From assembly GCF_050596425.1 (NCBI RefSeq), contig NZ_CP192292.1, forward strand, positions 4,154,001 to 4,218,000: 64,000 nucleotides of DNA, in the 5' to 3' direction. This DNA is from G963665925 sp050596425. GTDB lineage: Bacteria > Bacillota > Clostridia > Peptostreptococcales > Acidaminobacteraceae. Under the pieces are notes generated by a model. It was not told the origin of the DNA. It saw only the letters and a program-made list of their open reading frames with translations, and did no database searches. Of this stretch, positions 33,245 to 42,450 are shown piece by piece. How positions within the stretch are numbered: the first letter of the stretch is position 1; each line of letters begins with the position of its first letter. Position numbers and translations under genes: made by a program.

Positions 33245-33706
33245 ATGGGTTTTAATAAAGTTAAACATATTTTAAGAGCACTACCTGTTGTTTCGGTGCT
33301 TGTGCTCGGGTGGTTGTCTCATCAGGATGGGGCGGAAACGGTAGACCAGTCCTACGTGATTCTCAATAAACTCCTTCATTTAAATATAAAAATAGACTAT
33401 TACTTCTTTCGGGACTTAATGCACCTCTTTGCTTTTTTTGTTATTGGACTGACCCTTTATGTGGCGATGAATCATTTTGAACCGCCAAAACTTAAAGCTG
33501 TGCTTGTAACACTTTTCCTACTACCGCTGATTGCGGGCCTTGATGAATACCACCAAAGCTTCATTCCCGGGCGAACCCCCAGTATAAAAGACATTCAACT
33601 TGATTTAGCTGGTGGGATCGGTGGTCTACTTGTGGGCATTGTGATTGCATATACGATGTATCAGATTTTACTTAAATTTAGGTATAAAAGAAACCCAGTA
33701 CATTAG
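33245..33706 (+). CDS. VanZ-like membrane protein
   Basis: 153 residues with four membrane segments. The family signature near the C-terminus is GLDEYHQSFIPGRTPSIKD, followed by LDLAGGIGG. VanZ-like proteins are small membrane proteins; one member confers low-level teicoplanin resistance, but most have no known role. I chose the ATG at 33245, preceded by GAAAGG; the longer reading from 33218 lacks a ribosome site. It is monocistronic and convergent with manC. Confidence 0.85.
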   Translation: MGFNKVKHILRALPVVSVLVLGWLSHQDGAETVDQSYVILNKLLHLNIKIDYYFFRDLMHLFAFFVIGLTLYVAMNHFEPPKLKAVLVTLFLLPLIAGLDEYHQSFIPGRTPSIKDIQLDLAGGIGGLLVGIVIAYTMYQILLKFRYKRNPVH

Positions 33707-33730
33707 GCGTTTGCCTTGTACTGGGTTTTG
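33692..33730 (+). terminator. Terminator of the VanZ-like gene
   Basis: The stem AACCCAGTACA / TGTACTGGGTT, with an inner AGGC / GCCT pair, is followed by TTG and more T. The 5' arm includes the stop codon. Confidence 0.85.
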
Positions 33731-33763
33731 TGGATTTCTCATAATTCGTATTGTATATAAGGT

Positions 33764-34822
33764 CTATAGATAGTCTTCCATATTGTTTTTCTTAAATGAT
33801 TCAACAATAGTCTTCACATCTTGCGCCCTATCTTTAGGCAACACTAAGATTGCATCCTCTTCTTCAATAATAATCATATTATCAAGACCAACAGTGGCAA
33901 TAAGTTTTGATTTACTAATGACCGTGGTGTTTTTACTCTCAATTGCGAGAGCCTTTCCTTCAATAATGTTATTATTTTCATCAGATTCACGTATAGAATC
34001 AAGAGCTTCGAAAGTTCCAACATCGTTCCACTCAAAATAGGATGGAACCACTTGTACCTTATCAGATTTTTCAAGAATACCATAATCTATCGAAACTTTC
34101 TCCATTAAGGGATATTCTTTTTTAACAGTGTTTTTACTATAGTCTTCAGCAATACTTACAAGTCTTGAGGATAACTCCGGTAGATGTCTTTTGAATTCTT
34201 CAAGTATAACATCACTTCTCCATGTGAACATACCACTGTTCCAAAAATATGAGCCATGATCAATATATTTTTTCGCAGTCGTTAAATCTGGCTTTTCAAC
34301 AAATTCTTTTACTTGACCAACCCCATTTGTGATTACCTTATCTTCCATTCGAATATAACCATACCCTGTTGCTGGATAAGTGGGATTCAACCCAAATGTG
34401 ACAAGGCTATTATTTTCACTAGCGGCATCAATCCCCAATTTTATTGTCTTTTGAAACTTTTCAACATCTGAAATATGATGGTCTGCTGGAAAAACAGACA
34501 TTACGCAATGTCCATATTTTTTTTCTAAAACCACCGCCGAATAACCAATGGCTGCAGAAGTGTTTCTCATAGCAGGTTCAAATATCAAGTTCTCTCTTTT
34601 AAAGTTTTCAGGAAGTGTTTCTAAAAGAACAGTCTCTTGGTCCTTATTTGTTACTATATGAATATCATCTATATCATAGAGTCCAATTAATCTTTCAATG
34701 GTTTCATTTAATAATGTATCTTGGCCCGTTAAGTTAAGATACTGTTTAGGCATACTTTTTCTACTCATTGGCCAGAACCTTGTTCCGGCACCACCTGCCA
34801 TTATAAGCGCAATATTTTTCAT
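33764..34822 (-). CDS. manC: Mannose-1-phosphate guanylyltransferase
   Basis: 352 residues, the short form without a fused isomerase domain. It makes GDP-mannose from GTP and mannose-1-phosphate. Motifs are IMAGGAGTRFWPMSRK at the N-terminus, FPADHHI, VEKPD, FWNSGMFTW and SIDYGILEKS. With manA (42447) it supplies GDP-mannose for the polysaccharide locus; a phosphomannomutase is not present in the window. The ATG at 34822 follows AAGGGGG. A terminator separates it from the SLH gene upstream, so it may have its own promoter or depend on read-through. It is more AT-rich than its SLH neighbours. Confidence 0.93.
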   Translation of the reverse strand: MKNIALIMAGGAGTRFWPMSRKSMPKQYLNLTGQDTLLNETIERLIGLYDIDDIHIVTNKDQETVLLETLPENFKRENLIFEPAMRNTSAAIGYSAVVLEKKYGHCVMSVFPADHHISDVEKFQKTIKLGIDAASENNSLVTFGLNPTYPATGYGYIRMEDKVITNGVGQVKEFVEKPDLTTAKKYIDHGSYFWNSGMFTWRSDVILEEFKRHLPELSSRLVSIAEDYSKNTVKKEYPLMEKVSIDYGILEKSDKVQVVPSYFEWNDVGTFEALDSIRESDENNNIIEGKALAIESKNTTVISKSKLIATVGLDNMIIIEEEDAILVLPKDRAQDVKTIVESFKKNNMEDYL

Positions 34823-34840
34823 AACATCCCCCTTGTATTA

Positions 34841-34872
34841 AAAAAGGCCTGCTTTGACAGCAGACCTTTTTT
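34841..34872 (-). terminator. Terminator after the 878-residue SLH protein gene
   Basis: The stem AAAAGGTCTGCT / AGCAGGCCTTTT is followed by T on the minus strand, between the SLH gene and manC. Confidence 0.85.
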
Positions 34873-34891
34873 ATCAACAAATTCTCTTGCT

Positions 34892-37528
34892 CTACTTTTC
34901 AAAAAGGTTTCTAAGCATTTGAGCCGCTTCCGCTCTTGTTGCTGTTTTAGAAGGTCTGAATGAACCATCTTCAAATCCACCAATGATACTGTGGTATTTT
35001 GAAGCTGAAACTGCATCATAAGCATAGTCAGCAATTAGGACACTATCACCAAATGCTGTCGCATTTCCTTTCATTTCAGTGCCATTCATAAACTTGTAGG
35101 CCTTGGCAATCATAACAGCCATATCTTGGCGCGTCACTGTTGCATCTGGTGCAAAGTTTCCATTTCCAACACCGCTCACAAGGCCATTAATGCCTGCTAA
35201 ACCAACTTGCTTATAGTACCAAGCGTCTTCAGGAATGTCCTTAAAGTTGCCAGCCACTTCTCCATCAAGACCGATCATGTTTACAAGATAAGCTGCAAAC
35301 TCAGCTCTTGTGATTTCGGCATCTGGCTCGAAGGCTGTTGCCGAACGACCACTTGTGATCTTATTGGCTGTCATCATTTCAATTGTTTCCTGTGCCCAGT
35401 GTCCTTGTATATCATCAAACACCACATTGGACTTAAGAACTGCATACTTACTGAAGTGAGGGGCTTCAAATTCTGCCACGCCATCAACAATTTTCGTTGG
35501 AACGTGTTCCCATGCGCCGGCTTCATCATCGTAAACAAAGACACTTAACTTATGGGCATCCACTTTTAGCATATCAACAAGCTTCTTCACATCAATGGAT
35601 AGCTTTGGCTTTGCACCACTTAGGTTGGCATCTGCATTTCCTGCTTTGAATTCAATATCGTATACATCTGAAACAACATCAATATCAAGACCATCTGTCG
35701 CTTCTGCTTCTTTAATGGCTTGTGTTTCATCTGCTTCAAGAATATCACTTTCGACAGTCATACCTGATTCAGCGTACTGAGCAAGGAGTTCTGCTGGCAC
35801 CTTAAACTTCATACCACCAAGATTGATCTCAACTTCTGCACTTGATGCTTTAAGGCTTTCTAATGTTTCTGCTGCAAGTTCAACCTCTTGAAGTTCGTTC
35901 GTTGCTGTTAACTCAATGCTAATAACAGGCTTGATAAGAGCCGCTGCCTGAGTCATGCCATTTTCAACAAGTGTTGCTTTTAACTCTGTCATAGCCTTTG
36001 TTGCACCAGCTAGAGCGTCTTTTACTGAATCAGCAGAAAGAACCACTTCGTTAGAATCCGCTTTCGCTTGACCTGCTTTTTTGATAACCGCTTCAACCAT
36101 AGCCACTGCTTTTTTATTCATTACAGCTGTGTTAGCGCCTTCAATATCACGGGCAACAGCATTTTTAAGCGTTGTTTCAATTACCGATTTTACCACTGAC
36201 TGGGCTTCATCTGAAGTTAAATCTGGCTTTTCAAGAAGCTCTTCGACTAAAGCTACCACGGTGTTTGCAACTTGTGCCGCTTCATAGCCGTTGGCATTTC
36301 TTTCATTCAGCTCTTTAGCTAGATCAAGGGTTAGTGTCTTGATTGACTTGGCAGCCTTTTCTGCGGACTCATTTGCAAGTGAACCCTTTAGCTTCATTGC
36401 GCTTTCTAGTTTTTCAGACTCATATTTCTTTGTCGTGTCAGCAGGACCTTGAGGCACGTCTTCCTCATTGACTTCAATTGTATTGTTGTCATTATTCGGC
36501 TGGTTTCCAGTGCTTGGTGTGTTGTTTCCACCGCCACCGTTTCCACCGCCGCCTCCGCCGCCGCTTCCACTACTGCTTCCACCACCAGAGTTATTCGTAT
36601 CTCTTGGTTTAGTATAGTCCGGTAGCTTTTCAATAAGCTTCATGTTCTGAAGGGTTTTAAGCGTTGCATACTTTGTATTGTCTAGGCCTTCATCCACATT
36701 GGCTTTAGAGATTTTCGCCAGCCCAAGCTCTGATTCAACAGATTCTAGAATGGCGTTCATAACCTTTACAAATGTTGATACAATTTCTTCACTGGCATCT
36801 TCAGAAACATATTCATCAATAGCCTTTTTCATATTCTCTTCTGTTTTTGAAGACGTCACGCCAACACCCAGGTTGACTTTTATGTAATTTAGAGACTTAT
36901 TAGAATGTCTATATGTTTTTTCAGTCGCAATTTTTTCATTAGCTAAAACATTGTACATGCCTGAGAACACATCAAGTTGGTCAACATCTTCTTTGTCTTT
37001 TACCCAACCATAGATTTCATCTCTGAATGCTTTCGGGAAATAGTCGTAAACACGTCTGCCCATATCATCAAGCATTGGGAATAGATCATCGTAGTCTTCT
37101 TCACTGATGCTTCCCATTTCATAAATGACCTCAAAGACTGTCTTGTTCTTATCAGAATCATCCATCGTGTCTTCAAGTGTTGGGAACTCTTTTAAGAAGC
37201 CATCATAAATTTCATGAACAGATGCCGCAATTTCGGCGTCCGTATCACCAAAACCAAATTTCGCTAGTCTTTTCTTTTCATTATCTGTTAAATTTCCAAT
37301 TTCTTTTTCAATTTCCGCCTTAAAGTTTAACTCCTTCAGCGTACTATACATTTGATAAAAGGCTGCAACCGTTTCTGCCTTATTATCACCCTTTAATAGT
37401 TCTTCGTACTTTGACAACAAGTCATTATAAAGTGACTGTGATGTACTTTGTCCAAACATTGGAGCTGGGGCACTAGCGGCCAATAGTCCAGCCACACTTA
37501 GACAAATCATGCGTTTTTTCATACTCAT
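34892..37528 (-). CDS. SLH-domain surface protein, 878 residues
   Basis: A secreted wall-bound protein. Residues 1-26 form a signal peptide. Residues 27-310 are helical and acidic. A long Gly/Ser/Asn linker occupies about 312-345, followed by IEVNEEDVPQG, a motif shared with three other exported proteins here. Residues 370-700 form a second large domain, helical then strand-rich, ending in VPTKIVDGVAEFEAPHFSKYAVL. Three SLH repeats close the protein (about 700-878), with DIQGHWAQETIEMM, ITRAEFAAYLVNMIG, VTRQDMAVMIAKAY and TRAEAAQMLRNLF. SLH repeats bind pyruvylated secondary wall polymers. The ATG at 37528 follows GAGGAGG and overlaps the stop of the next SLH gene by four bases. Confidence 0.9.
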   Translation of the reverse strand: MSMKKRMICLSVAGLLAASAPAPMFGQSTSQSLYNDLLSKYEELLKGDNKAETVAAFYQMYSTLKELNFKAEIEKEIGNLTDNEKKRLAKFGFGDTDAEIAASVHEIYDGFLKEFPTLEDTMDDSDKNKTVFEVIYEMGSISEEDYDDLFPMLDDMGRRVYDYFPKAFRDEIYGWVKDKEDVDQLDVFSGMYNVLANEKIATEKTYRHSNKSLNYIKVNLGVGVTSSKTEENMKKAIDEYVSEDASEEIVSTFVKVMNAILESVESELGLAKISKANVDEGLDNTKYATLKTLQNMKLIEKLPDYTKPRDTNNSGGGSSSGSGGGGGGGNGGGGNNTPSTGNQPNNDNNTIEVNEEDVPQGPADTTKKYESEKLESAMKLKGSLANESAEKAAKSIKTLTLDLAKELNERNANGYEAAQVANTVVALVEELLEKPDLTSDEAQSVVKSVIETTLKNAVARDIEGANTAVMNKKAVAMVEAVIKKAGQAKADSNEVVLSADSVKDALAGATKAMTELKATLVENGMTQAAALIKPVISIELTATNELQEVELAAETLESLKASSAEVEINLGGMKFKVPAELLAQYAESGMTVESDILEADETQAIKEAEATDGLDIDVVSDVYDIEFKAGNADANLSGAKPKLSIDVKKLVDMLKVDAHKLSVFVYDDEAGAWEHVPTKIVDGVAEFEAPHFSKYAVLKSNVVFDDIQGHWAQETIEMMTANKITSGRSATAFEPDAEITRAEFAAYLVNMIGLDGEVAGNFKDIPEDAWYYKQVGLAGINGLVSGVGNGNFAPDATVTRQDMAVMIAKAYKFMNGTEMKGNATAFGDSVLIADYAYDAVSASKYHSIIGGFEDGSFRPSKTATRAEAAQMLRNLFEK

Positions 37529-38739
37529 GCTGATACCTCCTCAAGTTTAGATATGATATAATCATGGAATTGTTTAAGCATGACAGCAATTTGCCCGCGT
37601 GTTACGTCTTCGTTAGGCGCCAGTCTGCCATCACCCATTCCTTTTATAATTCCTAATGCGACTGCTTTATGCATTGCATTGAAATTTTCCGGTTTAATAT
37701 TCTTAGCATCTTCAAATTTGGCCAAGTCATTTGGACTGCTCTCAACTTTGGATAATCCCATAGCATCGAGCGCATTAATAAGAACCTTAACAACATCTTG
37801 ACGCTTCATCTCATTATTTGGCTGAATACGTCCTTCATCATCACTATTTGAGATACCAAGTGCAGTCATTTGCGCCACATATTCTGCATACCAAGCACTC
37901 TCATCCACGTCAGATGGCATGGCCATTTCAAAGCTCATCTGAGATTTATCTTCAATCATTATCTTGGATAACATGGTTAAAAGTTCTGCATTTGTTACAG
38001 TGGCATTGGGATCAAATGCGCTTTCAGATTTACCTGATAAAACACCACGTACAACAAAAAAGTCGACATAATCTTTCGACCAATGGGTTTTCATATCTTC
38101 AAAACCATCTACTGATTTTTGGTTTTTAACTTCAAGTGCTTTTGATAAAAAGCCTTTTTGCTTCATAACCTTTGATAGCTTTATAGCGCCCTCAGGCACC
38201 GACTCATCTTCAACTGTTATGATCTCGTTACCTTGACCAGTTGAATTTCCAGATCCTCCAGAACCGCCTGATCCGCCACCGCTTTTCGTTTTCGAATCAT
38301 CCTTCGAATCATCTTTATCAGTATCATCATCTTCATCAATAGAAGCGTACTTATCGTTAAGTGCTTTTACCTTAGACGTTTTTCCTAGGGCTGCATATTC
38401 AACAAGATGCACACGGTCCACAGAATCCCACTCAGCAAGATTATCAATGTTTCTACTAACAAAATCATCATCTATGCCTTGTTCTTCTAGCTCTTTAAGG
38501 GTATCTTCGGAAAGATTTGACTTCCATACACGTTTGAGTCCTAGAACCATGCTCCGTACATACATTGCCGTTCTTAAATCTTCAATTTTTTCTGCCTTCT
38601 TGTCTTCATCTGCATTTTCAAGCTTACCGAACATAAAATCCATATAGGATTCGTCTAAACTGTAGTCTTCAGCAAACGAAAGAACTGGCGTCATCATCAA
38701 CATGCCTGCAAGGCATGCAGCTATCCATTTTTTTTGCAA
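37525..38739 (-). CDS. SLH-domain surface protein with TTG start, 404 residues
   Basis: I place the start at a TTG at 38739, five bases after AAGGAGG. This yields a clean signal peptide (QKKWIAACLAGMLMMTPVLSFA). Readings further upstream run through the previous gene. Residues 27-165 are acidic and helical. A Gly/Ser linker follows, then ITVEDESVPEG. Three SLH repeats fill the C-terminal half (about 225-404), with THWSKDYVDFFVVRGVLSG, VTNAELLTMLSKIM, MKRQDVVKVLINAL and VTRGQIAVMLKQF. The start lies 13 bases after the preceding stop, so it is co-transcribed with the Wzz-kinase-phosphatase genes. Confidence 0.88.
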   Translation of the reverse strand: MQKKWIAACLAGMLMMTPVLSFAEDYSLDESYMDFMFGKLENADEDKKAEKIEDLRTAMYVRSMVLGLKRVWKSNLSEDTLKELEEQGIDDDFVSRNIDNLAEWDSVDRVHLVEYAALGKTSKVKALNDKYASIDEDDDTDKDDSKDDSKTKSGGGSGGSGGSGNSTGQGNEIITVEDESVPEGAIKLSKVMKQKGFLSKALEVKNQKSVDGFEDMKTHWSKDYVDFFVVRGVLSGKSESAFDPNATVTNAELLTMLSKIMIEDKSQMSFEMAMPSDVDESAWYAEYVAQMTALGISNSDDEGRIQPNNEMKRQDVVKVLINALDAMGLSKVESSPNDLAKFEDAKNIKPENFNAMHKAVALGIIKGMGDGRLAPNEDVTRGQIAVMLKQFHDYIISKLEEVSA

Positions 38740-38752
38740 AATAGCCTCCTTA

Positions 38753-39616
38753 TTAATAGTGCTTTCTATACATTTCCAATATCCAGGCCTGCTCCTCTGG
38801 TGTGAAGTTGGCATAGAACATGGCTTTTGCTTCGTCTTTTTCTGCTTGTGTGAAACCATCTGCTGCCATTTCAAAAAGTCTGTCCACCTGGCTCTGGCTT
38901 AACTTACTAAAGGCCAGTTCATAGGCTTTGGCACGCTCACGTATTGTTGTGGCATCTGTGACTTCGTCCATATCAGGGGCTTCTTCAACGACTTCTGTGT
39001 CACCGGCTTCTGTTTCCTTGTCAACATTTGGCACGTCTTCATCAGTTGAAGCGGCTTGAGTCGCTTCTGTTTGAATCCCTTCAGATTGAGTCTCTTGAGA
39101 ATGAGAGTCTGTTGTCACCGTATTTTGAAGTGTTTCATTATCTGATTCACTACCATGTGATTGTTTTTCTACGGATTCACCGGCTGATGTTTCACTCTCC
39201 TGAGCTTGAGTGGACTTTTTATTTCCACTGCTTTGATTTTGAGAGGCAGAGGCCTTTGAACCTTGCTTTGATTCATCTTTTGAATCTTTACTAGAAGCCC
39301 TTTCATCACTGTTTTTCACATCAGGCTTAGAACCAGGGTTTTCACTGTCTGGGTCGTCAATTTCTGAGTGGGTAAGCTCTGAATCATCATTCAGTGAACT
39401 TTCTTCACCTTGGCCTTTCCCCTTATTAGACGAACCTGCTGGAATGTCTTCACTTTCGACAGTAATTGTGTCTTTTTTTACTTTCATTTGGTCTTGCTTT
39501 TTTGCCATATTGACCATAGTTTGTGTGATTTTATAATCAACATACAAGAAGGCACCAGCGCCACCTATGACTAAAACTGCACAAACTATTAAAAATATTT
39601 TCAACCAACGCTTCAT
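38753..39616 (-). CDS. Membrane-anchored acidic Ser-rich protein
   Basis: 287 residues. One N-terminal membrane helix (about 5-29, IFLIVCAVLVIGGAGAFLYV) is followed by a short basic stretch. The motif ITVESEDIPAG follows at about 51-61. Residues 60-215 are low-complexity, rich in Ser, Glu, Asp, Gln and Thr, and probably disordered. A compact helical domain of about 65 residues ends the protein (RAKAYELAFSKLSQSQVDRL, then FTPEEQAWILEMYRKHY). No family recognised. The layout suggests a spacer protein holding a small domain away from the membrane. Its start overlaps the phosphatase stop by four bases (ATGA), so it belongs to the kinase-phosphatase operon. Confidence 0.75.
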   Translation of the reverse strand: MKRWLKIFLIVCAVLVIGGAGAFLYVDYKITQTMVNMAKKQDQMKVKKDTITVESEDIPAGSSNKGKGQGEESSLNDDSELTHSEIDDPDSENPGSKPDVKNSDERASSKDSKDESKQGSKASASQNQSSGNKKSTQAQESETSAGESVEKQSHGSESDNETLQNTVTTDSHSQETQSEGIQTEATQAASTDEDVPNVDKETEAGDTEVVEEAPDMDEVTDATTIRERAKAYELAFSKLSQSQVDRLFEMAADGFTQAEKDEAKAMFYANFTPEEQAWILEMYRKHY

Positions 39617-40407
39617 GCAGACACCCTCCTGAATTTTCCAAAGATTTGCTGTATAAAGGTTTGGGGTTCATATCTTGTGTGTTTAGAAGATATTGTTTTT
39701 GAATCGATCATGACCGCGTATGGATTTGCCACTGTCATTTCATCATACATGCTTCCAGAAACCAGCTCCTTCAGGCGGTTTCTTTCTCTTCCCATGAAAG
39801 ACTGTTCACTTGTAGGACGATGAACATCTGAGCCTACAAAATGATACATATTGTGTCTTAAGAGTATTTCCGCTGTCGACTGGGCTTCTTTTCCGAACTT
39901 CCCTGTCAGACTTTTAAGATTGAGCTGAGAAAATGCTCCTTTTTCTAAAAGGCTATAGAGTCTATTGGGCTCTTCAATAATTTTCTTATTCCGCTCAGGA
40001 TGGGCAATAATCGGCACATAACCTGCTAGTTTCAACTCATGAAAAACATGGTCTGTATAAACAGGAATATCATACATGGGAAACTCTATAAGGACATAAG
40101 AGCTGTCTCCCAGCGTTAGGGCCTTGCCACTTTCTAAGTGGTCTATGGTTAAGTGGTCAATGAGTATTTCATGACCTAGAATAATATCAAAATCATATTT
40201 CTCTTCGTCAATATACTCTTGAAGCTTTGCCACCCTATTTTTTAAATCATCCACCGAATAATTGTTATCGTGGGCAATGAAGTGAGACGTGGCAAACATC
40301 TGCTTAACGCCTGCCGCCACTACATCATCGATCATTTGACAACTCATAGCAAAAGACTTTGAGCCATCATCGATGTCATACAGTATATGGCTATGCATAT
40401 CAATCAA
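39613..40407 (-). CDS. Tyrosine-protein phosphatase, PHP (CpsB/YwqE) family
   Basis: 264 residues from a TTG at 40407, which gives the usual family start MIDMHSHILYDIDDG; AGGTG lies 7 bases upstream. A GTG at 40413 is the alternative. Metal-binding motifs of the PHP fold are HSHI, ATSHF, HEIL, IAHPERNKKI and GSDVH. It removes phosphate from the tyrosine cluster of the partner kinase and so sets polymer length or export. It overlaps the kinase stop by eight bases. Confidence 0.92.
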   Translation of the reverse strand: MIDMHSHILYDIDDGSKSFAMSCQMIDDVVAAGVKQMFATSHFIAHDNNYSVDDLKNRVAKLQEYIDEEKYDFDIILGHEILIDHLTIDHLESGKALTLGDSSYVLIEFPMYDIPVYTDHVFHELKLAGYVPIIAHPERNKKIIEEPNRLYSLLEKGAFSQLNLKSLTGKFGKEAQSTAEILLRHNMYHFVGSDVHRPTSEQSFMGRERNRLKELVSGSMYDEMTVANPYAVMIDSKTISSKHTRYEPQTFIQQIFGKFRRVSA

Positions 40408-41161
40408 ATGCACTCACCTGCTTTCTTTTTTTACTGCCAAATAACTTAGAAAGCCCCTTCTTTTCTTTTGGCTGGTCTTCATAGTAGCCTGAGTAATATG
40501 AATTGTAATGGTACTTATAATATCCGCCCTGATGGACTGGAATTTTGTTAAGAACCACACCCAGTATTCTTGCACCTACATTATCAAGCAGTTTTTTTGC
40601 GTACTCAGCACCCTTTATATCTGTTTCACCAGCGGCACACACAAGCATGACGCCATTCATTTTCGGTGATAGAACCGCGGCATCGGTGACCATGCCCACT
40701 GGTGGGGTGTCGAATATAACCACATCAAACTCTTTTTCCAGTTCTCCTAAAACGGCATCCATAGCCTTTGACCCAATCAGTTCAGAAGGATTCGGCGGTA
40801 TGGGCCCCGTTGTCATAAGTTGAAGATTTTCGTGTTCTGTACGCTTTAAATGCCTAGTAATATCCGTAGGATCTAAAAGGGCATTTGTTAAACCAAATCG
40901 ATTAGACACATCAAAGATTTCATGTTGTCTTGGCTTTCTTAAGTCAATGTCAACGAGACAGACCCTTTTGTCACTCTTGGCAAGTGCCAAAGCCAGATTG
41001 GCTGATGTCGTGCTTTTGCCAGCCCCTGCGCCTGGTGATGTAATTGCGATTCGCTTTAAGGTGCCATCGATATTTGAAAATTGAAGATTTGTTCTCAGTG
41101 TTCTGTAGGCTTCAGCCACAGGCGACTTTGGATTTTCTGATATATAAAGTCTACGGTTCAT
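40400..41161 (-). CDS. Capsular tyrosine kinase, CpsD/CapB family
   Basis: 253 residues, a cytoplasmic BY-kinase. Walker A is PGAGAGKST at 43-51, Walker A' is CLVDIDLRKP at 68-77, and Walker B is in VVIFDTPP. The C-terminal tail has a tyrosine cluster (YYKYHYNSYYSGYYED) that is autophosphorylated. It needs the Wzz-like membrane protein as activator; that gene lies immediately upstream, 11 bases away. The ATG at 41161 follows AGGAGG. Confidence 0.95.
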   Translation of the reverse strand: MNRRLYISENPKSPVAEAYRTLRTNLQFSNIDGTLKRIAITSPGAGAGKSTTSANLALALAKSDKRVCLVDIDLRKPRQHEIFDVSNRFGLTNALLDPTDITRHLKRTEHENLQLMTTGPIPPNPSELIGSKAMDAVLGELEKEFDVVIFDTPPVGMVTDAAVLSPKMNGVMLVCAAGETDIKGAEYAKKLLDNVGARILGVVLNKIPVHQGGYYKYHYNSYYSGYYEDQPKEKKGLSKLFGSKKRKQVSAFD

Positions 41162-41172
41162 GACCTGGCCTC

Positions 41173-41847
41173 CTATTTAATATGTTCTGGAATCATGCCT
41201 ATGACAGGAATTCCGAGGGATTTTTCTATGTCTTCTGGGACTTTTATTGTTTGGTCTAGGGCTTCCATTAGGAAGACTATGAAAACACTCATCATAAGAC
41301 CAACCACACCAGCAATGGCAATGTTTAGCTTAATTCTAGGACTGACAGGTTCCTCAGGTAGGCCCGCCTTGTCAATGATTTGCACGTTGTTTATTTGCAT
41401 AATTCTTGAAACATTGCTCATGAAAACATCAGCAATCCCATTTGCAATAGCCTGTGCCTCACTTGGATTTGTAGACTGTACTGTAATTTTTATGACTTCC
41501 GTATTGTTTAAAAGCGTGACACTCACCATTTCACGGAGTTCTTCTGAATTAAGACTTGAATCAAGACTACTAAGTACTTCATCCATAACCACTTTTGACT
41601 TTGCAATTTCAGCATAGGTCCCTATAAGCTTTTGATTTGTTAGCACATCCTGGTAGGTGTACTGGCTGTTTTCTTCATAATCTGCTGGTTTTCCAAGCAT
41701 AAGTGTTGTGAAGGTTTCATACTCTGGTGTGATGAAGTAAATACTGACAATACCACTAACCACAGCTGAAAGAAGTGTCACAACAAGGATCAGTGACAGT
41801 CTCCGGGTGATCATGTAGTAAAGATCACGCAATTCAATTGTTTGCAT
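41173..41847 (-). CDS. Chain-length determinant (Wzz/YveK) protein
   Basis: 224 residues with two membrane helices, near 20-40 (LSLILVVTLLSAVVSGIVSIY) and 170-195 (IAIAGVVGLMMSVFIVFL). The intervening outer domain contains the conserved proline-rich AGLPEEPVSPRIKLN segment before the second helix. It controls polysaccharide chain length and activates the tyrosine kinase downstream. I chose the ATG at 41847, after GGGAGG; the reading to 41880 starts upstream of that site. First gene of a probable six-gene run down to the SLH proteins. Confidence 0.92.
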   Translation of the reverse strand: MQTIELRDLYYMITRRLSLILVVTLLSAVVSGIVSIYFITPEYETFTTLMLGKPADYEENSQYTYQDVLTNQKLIGTYAEIAKSKVVMDEVLSSLDSSLNSEELREMVSVTLLNNTEVIKITVQSTNPSEAQAIANGIADVFMSNVSRIMQINNVQIIDKAGLPEEPVSPRIKLNIAIAGVVGLMMSVFIVFLMEALDQTIKVPEDIEKSLGIPVIGMIPEHIK

Positions 41848-41964
41848 TTTGTTGCCTCCCATTATTCCCATTTGTTGCACTTAGAGCATATAGTCATGTT
41901 GAATACATTTGCTGAATCTGGTAAAATTTTAATGTTGTGAACCACATACGAAAGGATAATATAA

Positions 41965-42138
41965 ATGCCTAAATTGTCACGGACATTAAAAAAGGCTCTG
42001 CGCCTTCAAAAAAATAAAGGAAAGTATGTCGAGGTTGATGCCCTTCTGAATAAAAAAGAAAAACAACAACTCGTTTTGACCCTTAGTATTCTTGCTATAC
42101 CAGTTCTCATTGGACTCATCGTAATTCTTATTCAGTAA
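41965..42138 (+). CDS. Small membrane protein, 57 residues
   Basis: An ATG at 41965 follows AAAGGAT. The protein begins with a basic amphipathic region (KLSRTLKKALRLQKNKGK) and ends with one membrane helix (LVLTLSILAIPVLIGLIVILI). It is divergent from wzz and embedded in the polysaccharide locus on the opposite strand. No family recognised. The good ribosome site and typical composition support it. Confidence 0.6.
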   Translation: MPKLSRTLKKALRLQKNKGKYVEVDALLNKKEKQQLVLTLSILAIPVLIGLIVILIQ

Positions 42139-42270
42139 TCCAGTGAAGTGTCCCAAGTACAATGACGAAACGTATTCAAACTAGGGATATTATAGCTTTT
42201 TACAATATAATGAAATCTGTCTTGGTGCGTTCAACCATGATATGGTTTTAAATAGCCGAAAGGATGTTTT

Positions 42271-42450
42271 ATGAATTTTGGTTTAGTGCTTATTGGAACA
42301 AGTATCTCACTTGCAATTTTCACATCGATTTTCGTTGTTTTAAAGGCCAAAAAAGAAAGATACCCTCTCGGTGGGAGAGGGTTGGTTTTAATGTCTAGTA
42401 TCGTTTCTTTAATATTAATAACAGGTCTATTTTTACTTGCACGGAACTAG
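42271..42450 (+). CDS. Small membrane protein, 59 residues
   Basis: An ATG at 42271 follows GAAAGGATG. It has two membrane helices (LVLIGTSISLAIFTSIFVVL and LVLMSSIVSLILITGLFLLA) around a short basic loop (KAKKERYPLGGRG). Its stop TAG shares bases with the stop of the convergent manA gene in the tetranucleotide CTAG (42447-42450). No family recognised. It follows the 57-residue gene by 132 bases. Confidence 0.6.
   Translation: MNFGLVLIGTSISLAIFTSIFVVLKAKKERYPLGGRGLVLMSSIVSLILITGLFLLARN

Noticed and set aside
32820..33275. Several plus-strand frames of 60-90 codons
   Set aside because: They overlap the distal c-di-GMP riboswitch and have no ribosome sites. The riboswitch match is far stronger.
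34892..39616. Low-complexity regions as frameshifts or assembly errors
   Set aside because: The Gly/Ser-rich and acidic runs stay in frame and are flanked by well-formed domains, as expected for linkers in surface proteins.
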